Assembly (NCBI GenBank): GCA_015501075.1
Contig: JADNYJ010000026.1
Span: 248,001 to 312,000, forward strand
Source of the DNA: Gymnopilus junonius
Lineage: Eukaryota; Basidiomycota; Agaricomycetes; Agaricales; Galerinaceae
Direction: 5' to 3'
Length of the DNA: 64,000 nt
Shown here: positions 45,824 to 57,639 of the stretch, piece by piece
How the letters are laid out: each line of letters starts with the position of its first letter
Numbering within the stretch: the first letter of the stretch is position 1
The notes under the pieces: generated by a model
The model's input: the letters and a program-made list of their open reading frames with translations, nothing else
Databases searched by the model: none
What the model was told of the DNA's origin: nothing
Translations under genes and position numbers: made by a program

Positions 45824-47448
45824 TCCGCCCAGCGACAACGTTGGATCCAACTTGGGGTAGACGCGTATGGGCGGACAATGAAGTTTAGTACTCCGCGATT
45901 ACTCGCTCTTTCCCTGAGCTTTACGGGTACTTCCTGGATCTCATTTCCCTGCCCGATTTCTCCACTGTGTCCGTCTCCGAGGCCTGCCAGTTTTAATTGA
46001 CTTGTACGTAATTGGAGTCTGACCAGAGGTGGGTGGAGGTGTCTACGCTCAAGCCTTTCTTGTGCAATTGCGTTGCTGTACCGCCGGAAACGAGAGGCAT
46101 TAAGGACGTCCACACGCCAATGCCCAAAGTCCTTGACGGATGCACCCTCTTCTTTATCAGCGTGCACTGGACCCTTGAGTATGGCGAAAATTTCAACTGA
46201 TTTGCACCCTGGCTTCGAACCTTCCACTGGATTTTTGGTTGGGCCTCTTTATTTTCACACTTCAGGACTCAGGCGCAGCCCCTAGGAGTCATCTTTAATG
46301 AAATGTCCTCCATAATTGATTGTCAAAGCTTGCCGCTGGGGACCTTCTGATATTTTTGACTTGAGCTTGCTGCCGTTGACTTTAGTTTCTGTATGGACCC
46401 TGTTGCTCCTTGCAGTGGCTCACTGCATCGATCGATCATGAGAAAATGACACGATTCTTTGGTCTAGTTCCGGATAATATTGCAGGTGCAGAAGTGCTCG
46501 TTATTGTCTCTCTACATCAGACGTCCACTCGAATTTCTAATAATTGACGCACGACCATGCTTCCACAATTTTAATATACTGATGGGTGTAGATCTGGGGA
46601 CATTCGTTATCTCTGACTCGGAATGGCAGTATCAAAGTGTTTGCTTGCAAATACAAGAAGCGGGAACGAACAAACTTTTCCGCCGTAGATCATCTCAAAC
46701 TCGATGGTCGGTTCGCTATTCCTTTCAACAAGGTCATACCGCAAAACGGGGGTCTCCTGTTCATCGGTGCCGAGCTAGTATATTTGGATATACTAGTGAC
46801 GCTCCTGTTATCAGTTTTATAATAGCGTTCCGATTTACCAGGTTTGCTTTTCCTTCCACCGGTCATGGCCAGAGATAAAACTGCCCTCTCATATAACTAT
46901 TTTCAATCTAGTGCAGAAAAGGAAAACATCTGGATCATGGTACTCCGTCAGAAATCTCATCCTGACATCCTTGCAAATGGTGCATAGCGACGATGTACTG
47001 AACCTTGAATTATTTTTTCGGCATTCATCAAGTTCCAAAGAAGATGTATCTACGCTCTTATCGTTACCCCTCTTGTCATCTGACCTAGGGGCGGATAACG
47101 ATTGTGGGCGGCGAGCGTCAGGGGGTGGCCATTTCGCGGACCTGCGCTAAATGGCTGCTCAAAGTTGCCGATAATGTCGGTGAGCGGGAATACCCCTCTG
47201 AGACGTGATTCCATTTTCTAGCACTGGTTTAGGATGAGCCATCCGTGCTGGATAAACATATTGTGTATTACCCGTAGCTATTTGTAGTCCATCAGTGCTG
47301 AACTCGTAGCAATGCACCAAGACGAACAGCATCAAATGAAGCAGTGTCGATATCTTTTGATGCACTGCCAAAACACAGCTGTGTGACACGTTCGGATAAC
47401 CCCATTCGTTGATTAAAAGCAAGGACTGGGATTGTCTCTGCACCTACC
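45824..47448. other. 1.6-kb gap with weak coding-like patches
   Basis: Between the divergent NAA50 and MAPKK genes. A plus-strand patch at about 46447-47150 has protein-like stretches (MTRFFGLVPDNIAGAEVLV; VFACKYKKRERTNFSAVDH; GRFAIPFNKVIPQNGGLLF) interrupted by stops, some bounded by splice-like sites. I could not assemble a full gene or recognise a domain. It may be a small unknown gene or a decayed one; the rest is likely promoter. Confidence 0.4.
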
Positions 47449-49142
47449 ATGGATGCCAAAAGCACTCTCCTCCAGCGGCCAATGGGCCCACGCAGCATCA
47501 ACCGCTCCGTGTCTCCTCTGCCTATTAACACATCCGATCCACCCACTTTGATCACCCGCAGGCCCATTCCACCTCGACCCAGCACCCTTTCCCCCCCTTC
47601 ATCCCAATCTGAGCACCCCAGATCACTCACACCAACCCTCTCGCTCTCCATACCCCGTCCCAAACCCTCAGCTCCCAGGATCAAATTGGAGATCAATGCC
47701 TCTTCCACCGGAGGCTCACTCTTCGAGAGCTACGCTGGCGGGCCCGGCGGCCCTTCGCTCCAGATTGATTCCCGTCCTGAAGAAAGGACCATCCGCCCAG
47801 AATCTATGACCGTCATGCCAGCTCAGAGGCAAACAGAGACCTTTGATAATCTCCGTGATCTCGTTACGGAACTGGAAGCCATCAGGACCGGATTGCCCTC
47901 CTCTAATCAACAGACCCCATCTATATCTAGCGAGGGATTCTCGGATGACGCGTTTGAAGAACTCTCTCGTCTTGGGGAAGGTGCCGGCGGCGCTGTTCAT
48001 AAAGTGCGTCATAAACCGTCGGGAATGATCATGGCTCGCAAGACAATCACGACACTGGAGGCACCCAGAAAGCAGCTAGAGCGCGAATTGTCGATCGCTG
48101 CCACAGCGAAGCATGTCAATATCATTCAGTGGTACGGTGCATATATGACACCGTCATCCAGCGAAATCAAAATCCTTTTGGAATACGGTGAAGGTGGTAG
48201 TCTGGAGGCCGTGGGCAAGCGCATCAAGGAAAGAGGGGCGATCGTTGGAGAGAAGATCGCTGGGCGCTTGGCTGAAGGGGTGGGTAAAGCAGATCTCTGT
48301 CTAATGTCTACCAATCCAACATCGTCTTTGTAGATCTTGCAAGGCCTTGCTTATCTTCACACCAAGAAGACTATCCACAGAGATATCAAACCATCCAACG
48401 TCCTTCTGTCCCGAGAGGGTGTTGTTAAGCTATGTGATTTCGGAGTGTCTGGCGAACTCGTGAATTCACTGGCTGGCACATTCACTGGGACAAGTTTTTA
48501 CATGGCTGTAAGCTTAATTCCTGCTTCTCGTGTTTCGGTCCCGTCTAAGGTGTGCATTTTAGCCGGAGCGGATCTGCGGTCACGAATATACCATCCGATC
48601 TGATGTCTGGTCGACAGGAATTTCACTCCTTGAGCTTGTGCAGAATAGGTTCCCCTTCCCGAGCGACCTCCCCCCGATCGAATTGATGATGTACATAACC
48701 ACAGGCGAGGTAAGTTTGGCCGGCTTTTCTGAATTTAATTTATTTACTGATAAGTTTGTCTTAGCCTCCTCGACTTGAGGATGAACCTGGAGTGCAGTGG
48801 AGTGACGAAATGAAGGATTTCATAAAATTAACGTCGGTTGATTTTTACATCCCCCATACCGTGACTTACTTAATGACTATCGATATCTTAGCCTTACCGT
48901 GGATGCCGCCACAAGACCTACACCGAAAGACATGCTTGCTCATCCTTGGATTACCAACGTTATGAAGCAAGAAGTACATATGGCGCGATGGATCCGGCAA
49001 GTATGGGGATGGCCTAAATTTAGCAGACGTTCAAGGGATGAGTAAGTGGTTGCAAAATTTTCTGTCTGTAAGGTCCTCGCCTGAACATTTCGATAGGACC
49101 AGTCTCTCAAGACCAAACACGAGTAGTGGTGATTCCAGATGA
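47449..49142 (+). CDS. MAP kinase kinase of the Mkk1/Mkk2 (cell-wall integrity) type
   Basis: Dual-specificity kinase expected to phosphorylate the Slt2/Mpk1-type MAP kinase. The first 170 residues are disordered Pro/Ser-rich sequence ([16 protein letters not shown]). The kinase domain has the Gly-rich loop [12 protein letters not shown], lysine in MARKTITT, hinge [12 protein letters not shown], catalytic loop [21 protein letters not shown] and an activation loop [18 protein letters not shown] with the Ser/Thr phosphorylation sites, then [12 protein letters not shown]. The LGEGAGGAV and [17 protein letters not shown] wording is closest to Mkk1/2 among fungal MAPKKs. The C-terminus has [20 protein letters not shown], then VWGWPKF, and ends SGDSR. 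Five or so short introns. Start ATG 47449, stop TGA 49140-49142. Confidence 0.92.
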
Positions 49143-51727
49143 CTCGCCCTATAACACGACTTCAAAATGTTCCGTTTTCGCTTTCACGGTTTTTGACATA
49201 ACTCCGCGGGTGGCTTTGGTCCATCAACTCGATTCATTCGCTCACTGTAATAACACATCTTTCGACATACTGATACCTTTCTGCATTTGTAATCCAACCC
49301 AGTAGAGAAATATTCATTTGGATCTTACCTTTCTTTACTCCCAGGTACACCTTTCCTTATAAATCTTAATCATGATCACATCCCTTCCGTCATCTCTCGT
49401 AAAAGCTTCTTCGACGACAATTAAAACCTCGTTCTCCAGCCGAGATCGTCAATGATCGTTATACATAGCTAACAATGCTTTAGATAGGCTCTGATAGGCG
49501 CCGCAAGCGAGACGCTTGAGCGAATGGCTTTTGGGATATATCGAGGTGATGATCATGCGCCACCAGATTTTGATCTGCGCGTCTGCCTTACCAAAGCAAC
49601 TTACCGGCGGGATGTACGCGAGTGCTTCAGAACGTCATCTCTCTCGTGCGATCTTCAATAATTTTTAGAAGCAAAAAAGTCTTTGTAAGGTGTTTACTTG
49701 AAATCACGGTGTTGGAAGTGGACTGACATTAGAATGCTTCTTCACCTCAGTCTCTGGGAGCGTCAACCAAGATAAGTTCCCGGCATGGTCGGTCGATCGA
49801 TATTTTGGGCGTAAGGTAACTGTTTGCGCAACTCAGGAGCACGCGGAGAGTTCCATAGGTCGCACACAGAACGCCGAAGACGACTGCCTCGTTGAAACGC
49901 AGAGCTCTGGCTGTTCACACCTCAAGGATTAATGACCGTTTGGTATGTGTAGCGTCCATGGCTTCACACTGTTGTCAGGGTGTCAATCAAAGGAAAATGA
50001 GCAATTTGTCCGAGCAGAATAATAATGAGCTGTTACACACGACTTTGGCTGTTTAGCTTTGCTCTTCAACAATGAGAAGATCAAAGGAAATGCCGGGTGC
50101 CATTTTATATTTTCATAAAGGAGCCTTTTACATACGGATGAGGTGTGGCGACACATCAATGCGAGGAACCGGTCTTGGATTCCGACGACGGTGCACACGG
50201 GTAGATTAAGAATTCCATTGCTCTTGCTAAAGAGTGCTTCTACTCTTCTACTCACGTCATTGATGGATTATATGTGCGAAATTCTGAGTTCGCCGTGCTG
50301 AACCCTGAAATAAAAACGCACATCAGAAAAGTCACAAGAAACGTATTGGAACGGAGTAATCGAAAAGGTCATTGAGCTGGCTGGGGAACTGCTGGAGGTA
50401 CTTGTCGCAATGCCAGTTTGCCTATGACCCTGCCTCAAGTGGGTCCATGCTAGTCATCTTCGAATCCAGGCCTTTGAGTCACTGACAGTAGACCTGAGCC
50501 AGATTTTGTCTGATGGCGCAGGGTATCATCTAAAGCGCGAGATGGGCGTGTTCGTTCCGGATACACGCTTGAAAGGAGCTGAACTTGTCAAGGCCTCTCC
50601 GTCCAGTGCTGACACCGTAATCCCTTGGATAGCATAAATTCTCGACATCAGGGTGTACATCCTTACTGCTATCTGCTGTGCAACTTGGTATTTGTATGTT
50701 TCATGGACTCACTTAGGACTACCCTTGGCCAGCCCTCGGTGAGGGTAGTGTCAGGTCGGCGGTAAAAATCTGTCAGATTGCTCAAATATTAGACAAAGAT
50801 GGAAATTCTGTGCAGAGCAGGAGGTAGGCCCAGTCAGAATCAAAACACGTCGGAATCGCAGCAAAAGTTTATAGATCCACGTGTATGAACATGGACTGCT
50901 TGGAATGTTGCGCTCGATTTCCACATGTGTGTGAAAAAGAAGGAAAAAGAGAGTTTTTGATGATCTGACAGTGACATATGGATGTCCGGAAGGTGGAAAA
51001 GCGATCTGTCTTCTGAAAAATGAATTCTAGTGATTCCACGGCGGAGGTTCTCTGCCACCATATAGACAGTCGTGGCCGTGGAGATAGACCTGGACGGTGT
51101 CGGGGTGGCTTGCAAAAGTGGGGCATGGCTTGTGAAATAGCTGGATAAAATGTAAAGGAGGAGTTGTAAGTGGCCCGTGACAATTTTTTTCGATTGAGAA
51201 TATCTCTTTTCGTTCAGCAGACCTCGCTGACCATCTGCTGTGATCGGACCATTTCGGCGTATTCGCCTGTCCCATCAAAACATTATCAATACGTCTTTTG
51301 TCAACGATCTATTCTTGTGAACTGGCATACCTCTTTTGTTAACTTTGAACAAAGTCGCAGGATCCGGCCTTTAGTCTGTATTTCGCCCTACCTCATTTTT
51401 CACCCCATTCATAAATTTGTCATGTATGTCTTGCTCATTGTGGACGGAGGAAACGTTTTGGAAGTGTACCTGGAAAAAGATGCCAGAAGCTTTTATGCCC
51501 AGGAGACAAATAAAATCCCCACACACATGGAAGTATTTCGAACTCCTTGGATATGGAGCTGTTGCCACTGCAGGACGACCCTTAGATCTGATGCTCGGTG
51601 ATCCATACCGAATGTAGACCCGTTGAATTGGCGCGGAATTCATTTTTGTCCAGGGCGTGCTTGCCTTTATAATCTCTACGCGCGAATTCCAAAATACCAC
51701 AGATCGTCCCGCTTCCGTCTCAAACTT
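49143..51727. other. 2.6-kb gap upstream of a Zn2Cys6 regulator
   Basis: The longest gene-free stretch in the window. Frames longer than 100 codons on either strand (for example at 50869-51183 and 51170-51601) lack domains, credible starts or splice support. It likely holds a long promoter and 5' leader of the next gene; an untranslated RNA is possible. No tRNA or repeat was seen. Confidence 0.5.
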
Positions 51728-52851
51728 ATGTCCGACAACATGTCCTAGTAAGTTCCTCCTTTCCTCCTTCAAGCGACTGCCCTAATGCCATCTACAGCCC
51801 ACAACCGAATGCCTATCTTCCACCTGCCTCTCAGTTCTATCCAAGTAGCACCCCTACCCCCAGTCCTGTGCACATTGTGCCACCGTCGTCGCGTCCTGAC
51901 ATGACCCAGCGCAAGAGACCTAAATACACCCGGAGTAAAACAGGATGCTTAACCTGTCGCGTCAAAAAAATTAAGGTATGTCTTATGTCTTCTTATCCGT
52001 TGTCCCCGCGATGTTGACCAGGCTTTCTTCAGTGCGACGAGACGAAACCAAACTGCATGCGATGTACTCATGGTTCTCGAGATGTCAGTGTTTCAGTGTT
52101 TTCCACCTTTGCCTCTTATCAATTTTATTTTACAGTGTACTTGGCCCGATGGTGTCCCTACCCGGAAGAAGAACACCCCCCGACGAGACGATGTAGATAC
52201 GAGACCGTCGACAGCAGGGTCTTCAGGTTTGTCGGAAGCATCCACCCCACCCGCAAGAGAGCTCACGCCTCCTCATCGGAATGATGTCGATTTGAGTCTC
52301 TTGCCAATGCCTTCCAGGCCTCCGAGGTGTGCCACTCATTTCATTTTTTTTTCTGGCCTCCTTCTCACAGTATGTCCTTGCAGCGAAAACTATCTTCCTA
52401 TTCATCCTTTAAGTGCCGACCACGAATCAAGCCGCCGTTCTATGTACGTGCCATTTGTTTAATTCGTGTCCATTTGGCTAATCACGTCGTAGGGATCGGT
52501 CGTCTTCATACTCCCAATCTCATCAGCCCACGAACACCGGTGTGCTGTCTATGATCCCTGAATCCTCATACTCTTCACGTTACGATCACGCATATCTCAA
52601 TGGAAGTAACCCCACCCAGAATTCTCGACCTGGCATGCCTCCTTATAGACCGCTTTCGCATCAGCCCGCACATCATTGGGCGCATCCCCCTGAGCCCTTG
52701 GATCCCTATGTAAGCCATGCTACTCCTTCCAGTCACCAATAATAAATTATGCTCCTGTTCAAAGTATCACGGTCAGCACGCAGGGCTTCAAGAAAGGACG
52801 CTCGTTGGACACAATTCCTCCAACGATCATTCACACAATAGATACCAATAA
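51728..52851 (+). CDS. Short Zn2Cys6 transcription factor
   Basis: Nuclear regulator of about 250 residues with a zinc cluster but no visible fungal_trans domain. The start MSDNMSY is joined by a gtaagt intron to PQPNAYLPPASQFYPSS. The cluster is GCLTCRVKKIK, then CDETKPNCMRCTHGSR, then CTWPDGVPTRKKNTPRR, split by two introns between its cysteines. The rest is disordered (LTPPHRNDVDLSLLPMPSRP; YDHAYLNGSNPTQNSR). A last intron (gtaagc donor after DPY) leads to YHGQHAGLQERTLVGH and a TAA at 52849-52851; without splicing the frame ends at 52742. The KYTRSKTGCLTCRVKKIKCD wording is common in small regulators of mushroom-forming fungi. Its target is unknown. Confidence 0.87.
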
Positions 52852-53790
52852 GGACGCGAAGTGTTCCGCGTACGGTTGCGATTTTATCACATCGGAATTC
52901 AATTTCTACATTCCAAGCCCCTCGAAATTGTTTCGACTGCGGGATTGCGGCTGTTCTTCAAGAGTCAGCCTTGCAATATTTCTACATGGGAAGCCAGCAT
53001 GGCCAACCATGTGAGCAGTACAACTAAAGAACTGCTATGCCATTGTATGCGCACCATGTATGTATTTACATTGTTTCCCATTCATACATGCCTTGTTATT
53101 TGTAGTGATTGGCGTCATTTTGTGAAGTTCAGTTAATTTTGAATAACATTAAGTAGTCTCAAAGGATAAATAAAATATATACTTTGTCTACAGTATGTTC
53201 TTTTCCGCAGTCTGAGTAATCTGGGTAATGGGCTGTTTAGAGTGATTACCGAATCGGCGAGCCAGATCAGATCTTGTATCTGGATCAGCGTCCAATACTT
53301 CTTCTGATGTATGAAATATGTTGTTCCGTCATAAGTAATCAGTTAGGGGCTCATGTATCTGCAAGGAGTTGAGCGAATGTATGGCTAAGGATCAAATATC
53401 AGACATGGGGCTGGCCTGGTCCCGCCTGTTCTGTGGCTACTTCAAGTGCTGACCGACGGTGGCCTTCTATGGTAAGCATCAAAGCTGAGGGGTTGCTTGC
53501 CCTAACGGGGCCTTACTTGATTTGTTAACCCAACGTTTATCCTCCTTTCAACCGATGTGGCGTATCCGAGTACCTTGAAGCTGAATTGCCTTTCATTAAA
53601 ACATGTTATTTCTGAAAATTCACAGCTCGGAACCGTATGCCAAGAATATAGCCCAGCTCTTGCGTACTAGGGCATCTTCAAGCTAGGACTTTGCATACAT
53701 TTGCATGCAGAACACTCGAAATAGACGGTTGTTTGTATCATCCAAAATAAGATAGCGATATGTATGGTCCAAGAAAATTTCGACAGATCG
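52852..53790. other. Gap between convergent genes, nothing recognised
   Basis: About 940 bases between the Zn2Cys6 stop and the stop of the aspartic protease on the other strand. Part will be the two 3' UTRs; an AT-rich block lies near 53140-53190. No frame with support was found. Confidence 0.45.
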
Positions 53791-55452
53791 TCAAACGCCG
53801 ACCGCAGGTGCAAATCCCATCCGCTGATTGCCTACATCCCAAATACTGTAGTAATGTTTCAGGAGACTTCCTCCGACGAGGTCAAGGCCATCAAATGCGT
53901 TGATGAGGGTTTGACACAGGCTCGAATTACTCGCAAAAGGGCCAACGTTGAGTTCGCTGCTGGGGATCGTGAGATTGAAACTCTTCCCGCTTTGCGACGT
54001 GAAGGCTATATCAATGGTCGCCGGTAGAGTGTCTATGAGGTTGCATGCAATGCCATAGGTGCCTGCTTCATTGCTGTTTGGCTTGATATCAGGAGAGATG
54101 AGGGCGTAAATGGCCTATCATAAATAGAATATCAGTGTCTCTGTGTTGAAGTTTGATAACAACGTCTCTGACATTGGCAGTGGCGGTGGGAAACAAAACG
54201 TTACTCGTTCCGCTGTCGAAGATTATGGTGCGAGCAGTATTGAGTACAGAAGTCGTCTTTCCGTTGACAAATAGCTTGGGAGAGTTGAGTTGCCATGTAC
54301 TACCCGACCCAGACGGAAGTGACGCAAAAATGGGTGTTCCTAATAACAGAACCTGGTCAACTACTTGAACATTCCCAAATCAAGACAGGCCAAGGGCTTA
54401 CCAGTGAGTTTAGAGTTGTCGATCCCTCCAAGCGTCAGCTCCGCGTTGCCAACAGCTTGCGGCGTGAGATACAAACTAAATAAAGCTATAACGAATGCGC
54501 GTATGATCAGTGTCATGGTATGGTACCTTTATTCAAGTACGAACTTACATGGTAGTCCTTTATTAACGAGGGCTGCAAATATGCCTTGAGCAGTAGCGCC
54601 CATTCCTACACTGAACGTCAGAAAGTTTGAATGTAGTTTATGACATAGCAGTTATTTCACCTTGAATTCCACTGAAAGGATCGATGTCGAATTTAGGCGT
54701 TTGATTGGTGATTAAAAACAGACTAATAGATGGGGCAGAAAGCCCCCCTACTGAGACTGTGTCTTTTGCACTCCTCAATGTTAGTTTGTAGTTGGAGCCG
54801 ATTACAGGATCTACTCCAACACCTGTTGCAAAGGTGATGGAAGAAGTACGTCCACCGTCGACGAAAGTGGAGCTCTGGTCCGGATCAAACTGCGTCTGGG
54901 GACATACTGATCCGCACAAAGTGCCTATGTAAGTAGGAGGGGTAAAGCAAATGAATAAATTTCCAGTGCTTTTCCTGGCGACCAGCTCACTTGCAAACTC
55001 AAGAGTAACACTTCCTGTGTCGAAGACAACCTACGGGAAAACATCAGCAAACAGAACACATCGGGCAGCAGAGTACCGACGGTGAGCTCCTGCGGTGGTG
55101 TTCCCACTGAGTGGAATTGTGCGCACGGATGTCAGCATACTGCGGAACGCCACTACATGGAGATAGCACCTGAGATGTTCCCAAACCACCTTGATGAAAG
55201 AAGTCGTTGTGAGTAATAAACTCGTTCGACAGCAACATTCGAATGAAATGCGTACTGAAGGTCTGTTCCCAAGAAAAAATCTGCCAAGGGTACGGAAGTC
55301 GGAGATAGTGCTCTTCGTCTGAAAGACGAGCCTTTCGGCACGCTCCTTGATTGCAATGTTACTTTATGAGGTGACGCAGGTGCTGTCTCTACTTCTAGGG
55401 CACTGGTAGACGACAGTAAAAGGAGCGCCAAAGTTGTGAGAAGTTTCAGCAT
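53791..55452 (-). CDS. Secreted aspartic protease (A1, pepsin-like)
   Basis: Extracellular endopeptidase. The start MLKLLTTLALLLLSSTSALE is a classic signal peptide, followed by a propeptide (APASPHKVTLQSRSVPKG). The mature enzyme opens WFGNISVGTPPQELTV, with the first catalytic site VVFDTGSVTLEF and nearby CGSVCPQTQFDPDQSST. The second catalytic site is IIFDSGTSNVLFP. The end region has YALISPDIKPNSNEAGTYG, NLTIPSSELNVGPF, CQTLINAFDGLDLVGGSLLK and WDVGNQRMGFAPAVGV, as in A1 peptidases. Many short introns. The first active-site loop reads DTGSVTLEF in place of the common DTGSSNLWV; similar wording occurs in basidiomycete proteases. Stop TGA at 53791-53793. The gene is single, with no linked secretion genes. 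Confidence 0.93.
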
Positions 55453-56379
55453 CTTGAGAGGGCCTTAGCACGTACCATCTCTTCAGTAAAAGGAGGATAA
55501 TTTATACGAGTCCCGCGACGCCTTGGAAGGATCCAGCAATGCACATGGGGTCAAGGGAAGTGCATGCATCCTCCGGTCTGCCTTCGTCGGGATAGAAGCA
55601 GAACATGAGGGGCAGTTGCTTAAAATATAGGTAAGAAGCCATGATTCCCATGAGTCCCCATAAGTCCCCACAATAATAGCCAAAGTCAGGAGGAAATCGG
55701 TCTATTAGCAGCTGCTACGCCGTAAGGTCTCTACATACTTCAAAGTTATCTTCGGAACCTTGAGGGAACGTCAGGTTCTTCTTGATGATACATCACAACC
55801 ACCTGATTCGTTGCTGGGACTTTTGTTGACCGCATGTTGAACCCATAAGCTCGGGGTAGAGCGCCTCCGAACCGGGATATATGCCGCCTTGTCGAAGTTA
55901 TATCTCGGCTTGTAATTCATGCTCCTTGTGGTCGGTGAAGAAAGTTGGAAGAAAGATCACAGCATGAGGACAATGCATAAGCATGTTTATCATTGGGATT
56001 AAAGTCCTTTAGTAGGAAGAGAAGTTGAACCTGACCGCTTGGCAGGTTGTCATGTCATGAGAGAAAAGCGACAAAGAGAGATTGGTGAATCGAGAATTCC
56101 TAGGTAGCTGAGTTTGTCGTCCACTGCTGCGGGACAAGTGGTACATACCGAAGTGGGGCAAAGCGACAATTGCAGTATGCGCAGCAGGTTTTCAAGGTCG
56201 TATCCGGCTTACCCGACTTCTTGCGTGTGGTCGACGAGAAGGAACTTCACGTATCAAGTTCAAACACGACAACGAACAGCGACAACCGTAAACACAGAAA
56301 GGCCAATGACGTAGTGGCTGTGTAGGTCAGTCGTTGGAAAGGGGCTTCTTGAATCTCTCTCATTCGACTCACAGATCTC
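55453..56379. other. Intergenic stretch between divergent genes
   Basis: About 930 bases between the protease start and the next plus-strand start. Only short frames occur (such as 55483-55683). It should hold both promoters. No distinct motif stands out. Confidence 0.45.
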
Positions 56380-57068
56380 ATGGGTGCGTCGTACATTTTT
56401 CCTGTTGTCTTTGACTTATATCCATTTTTACTTCCATGTCCAGCTTCATCCGAACAGGTCGAGTTTAACGCGCCGCACGCTCCTCATCCCAACGCCGTCG
56501 AGGCCTTCAACCAGATCCTTCATACCATCAAGGCCGAGATTGTAAAATCTCGCCATCATTGGGACAAGCATGAGCCCCGAATGTATGAACGCGCCGCTGG
56601 CCTCTCTGATCAGGAATTGACCAATTTTGTGATTGAGAATGACCTTGTGGAGGTAAGCAGACCCTGATAATGTTGAGCATCAGACCTCACAACGTTATGT
56701 CGCTGCTTTCCACAGGTTCGCAGTGCTCCGACTTCCTATGGCACGATAATCCTTGGAAAACTGAGAATCCCCGCTGTGAAAGACGAAGAAGGGGAGGGCT
56801 TTATCCACGTCAGGTACGCGACTTGGAACGACCATCCACCTGTATTCTTCTGACTAATAGCTGCAAGGATCCATGATCCTCCTAACCGGGTATGCCAAAC
56901 CTTCATCCTTCCTAGTGCACTGTTTCACATCCTTGACAACAGGGCGCACAAGATGTTCTTTTCCACTCGTTATTCACGGAAGAAATTAGGAAGGACGAAG
57001 AGACTCCTCCTACCGGATATCGCGCGATTCAAATACGTGACAAGCCTTTGGAATTCTTCAACGAGTAG
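56380..57068 (+). CDS. Small soluble protein of unknown function
   Basis: I do not recognise the family. A first exon of only ATGG (56380-56383) joins MASSEQVEFNAPHAPHPN after an intron of about 65 bases. The protein then reads VEAFNQILHTIKAEIVKS, YERAAGLSDQELTNFVIEND, VRSAPTSYGTIILGKLRIPA, VKDEEGEGFIHVRIHDPPN, RGAQDVLFHSLFTEEIRKD and GYRAIQIRDKPLEFFNE, ending TAG at 57066-57068. That is about 155 residues in four or five exons, with an N-terminal helical half and a C-terminal beta-rich half. There is no signal peptide or metal motif. Consistent frames across several clean introns make it very likely real. Confidence 0.75.
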
Positions 57069-57639
57069 GCCTCAGTAAAAGAGATTGTAGTGTATTAAAT
57101 TAACATAAAGATAACGTATATGTGCTACATTAGTTATTCGCTTTGGTATGGGATTGTGGGTATTTCGTCGGAGAAGAATACTTTTCAATGCCATGATAGT
57201 GAGGAGGCAAGAGAAATCTATTAAATTTTACAGCAGGGATGCATACATACATGTCAGAGAAGATCCACATACATGAAGTCATTGAAGTTGATAATTGGAC
57301 ACAGTCAACAAGCCACTCTACCCAATTGGATGCCCACGAAAATGTAACAGTAAAACTCGCCAAAAGACGGGCATTTGGAGCATAAGAAATGTATGTAAGA
57401 TCAGAAGCAGACAGTAAGCATGTAATATTTAATTGCAATATGTGAGGAAGGAGAAAAGAGAATGTCCAATAGCACAGGCAAGTACACATATATTTCATAC
57501 CAAAATATGACGAGAAAAGACAAGAAGACAGAAAGAAGAACGTAAAGAAAATGCTAGCCCACATAACAGCAGCCGACAAAAGCACCAACCTCGGAAACGG
57601 TGCTACAGGATCAACCAGTATCACCGCAGGCCGGTCGAG
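57069..57639. other. 3' regions of the small protein and the cyclin
   Basis: About 570 bases between converging stops. The minus strand has an open frame (57130-57624) that begins with GTG, is rich in hydrophobic residues and has no homologue I know. It is best read as 3' UTR of the cyclin gene. Confidence 0.4.

Noticed and set aside
45772..46227. Minus-strand 151-codon frame upstream of NAA50
   Set aside because: No domain and unusual composition; it overlaps the start of NAA50 in another frame.
53764..54027. Plus-strand 87-codon frame
   Set aside because: It is antisense to the last exon of the aspartic protease, whose C-terminal motif WDVGNQRMGFAPAVGV is clear.
57130..57624. Minus-strand 164-codon hydrophobic frame
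   Set aside because: It starts with GTG, lies directly after the cyclin stop and is rich in Phe/Leu/Ser as AT-rich 3' UTRs often are.
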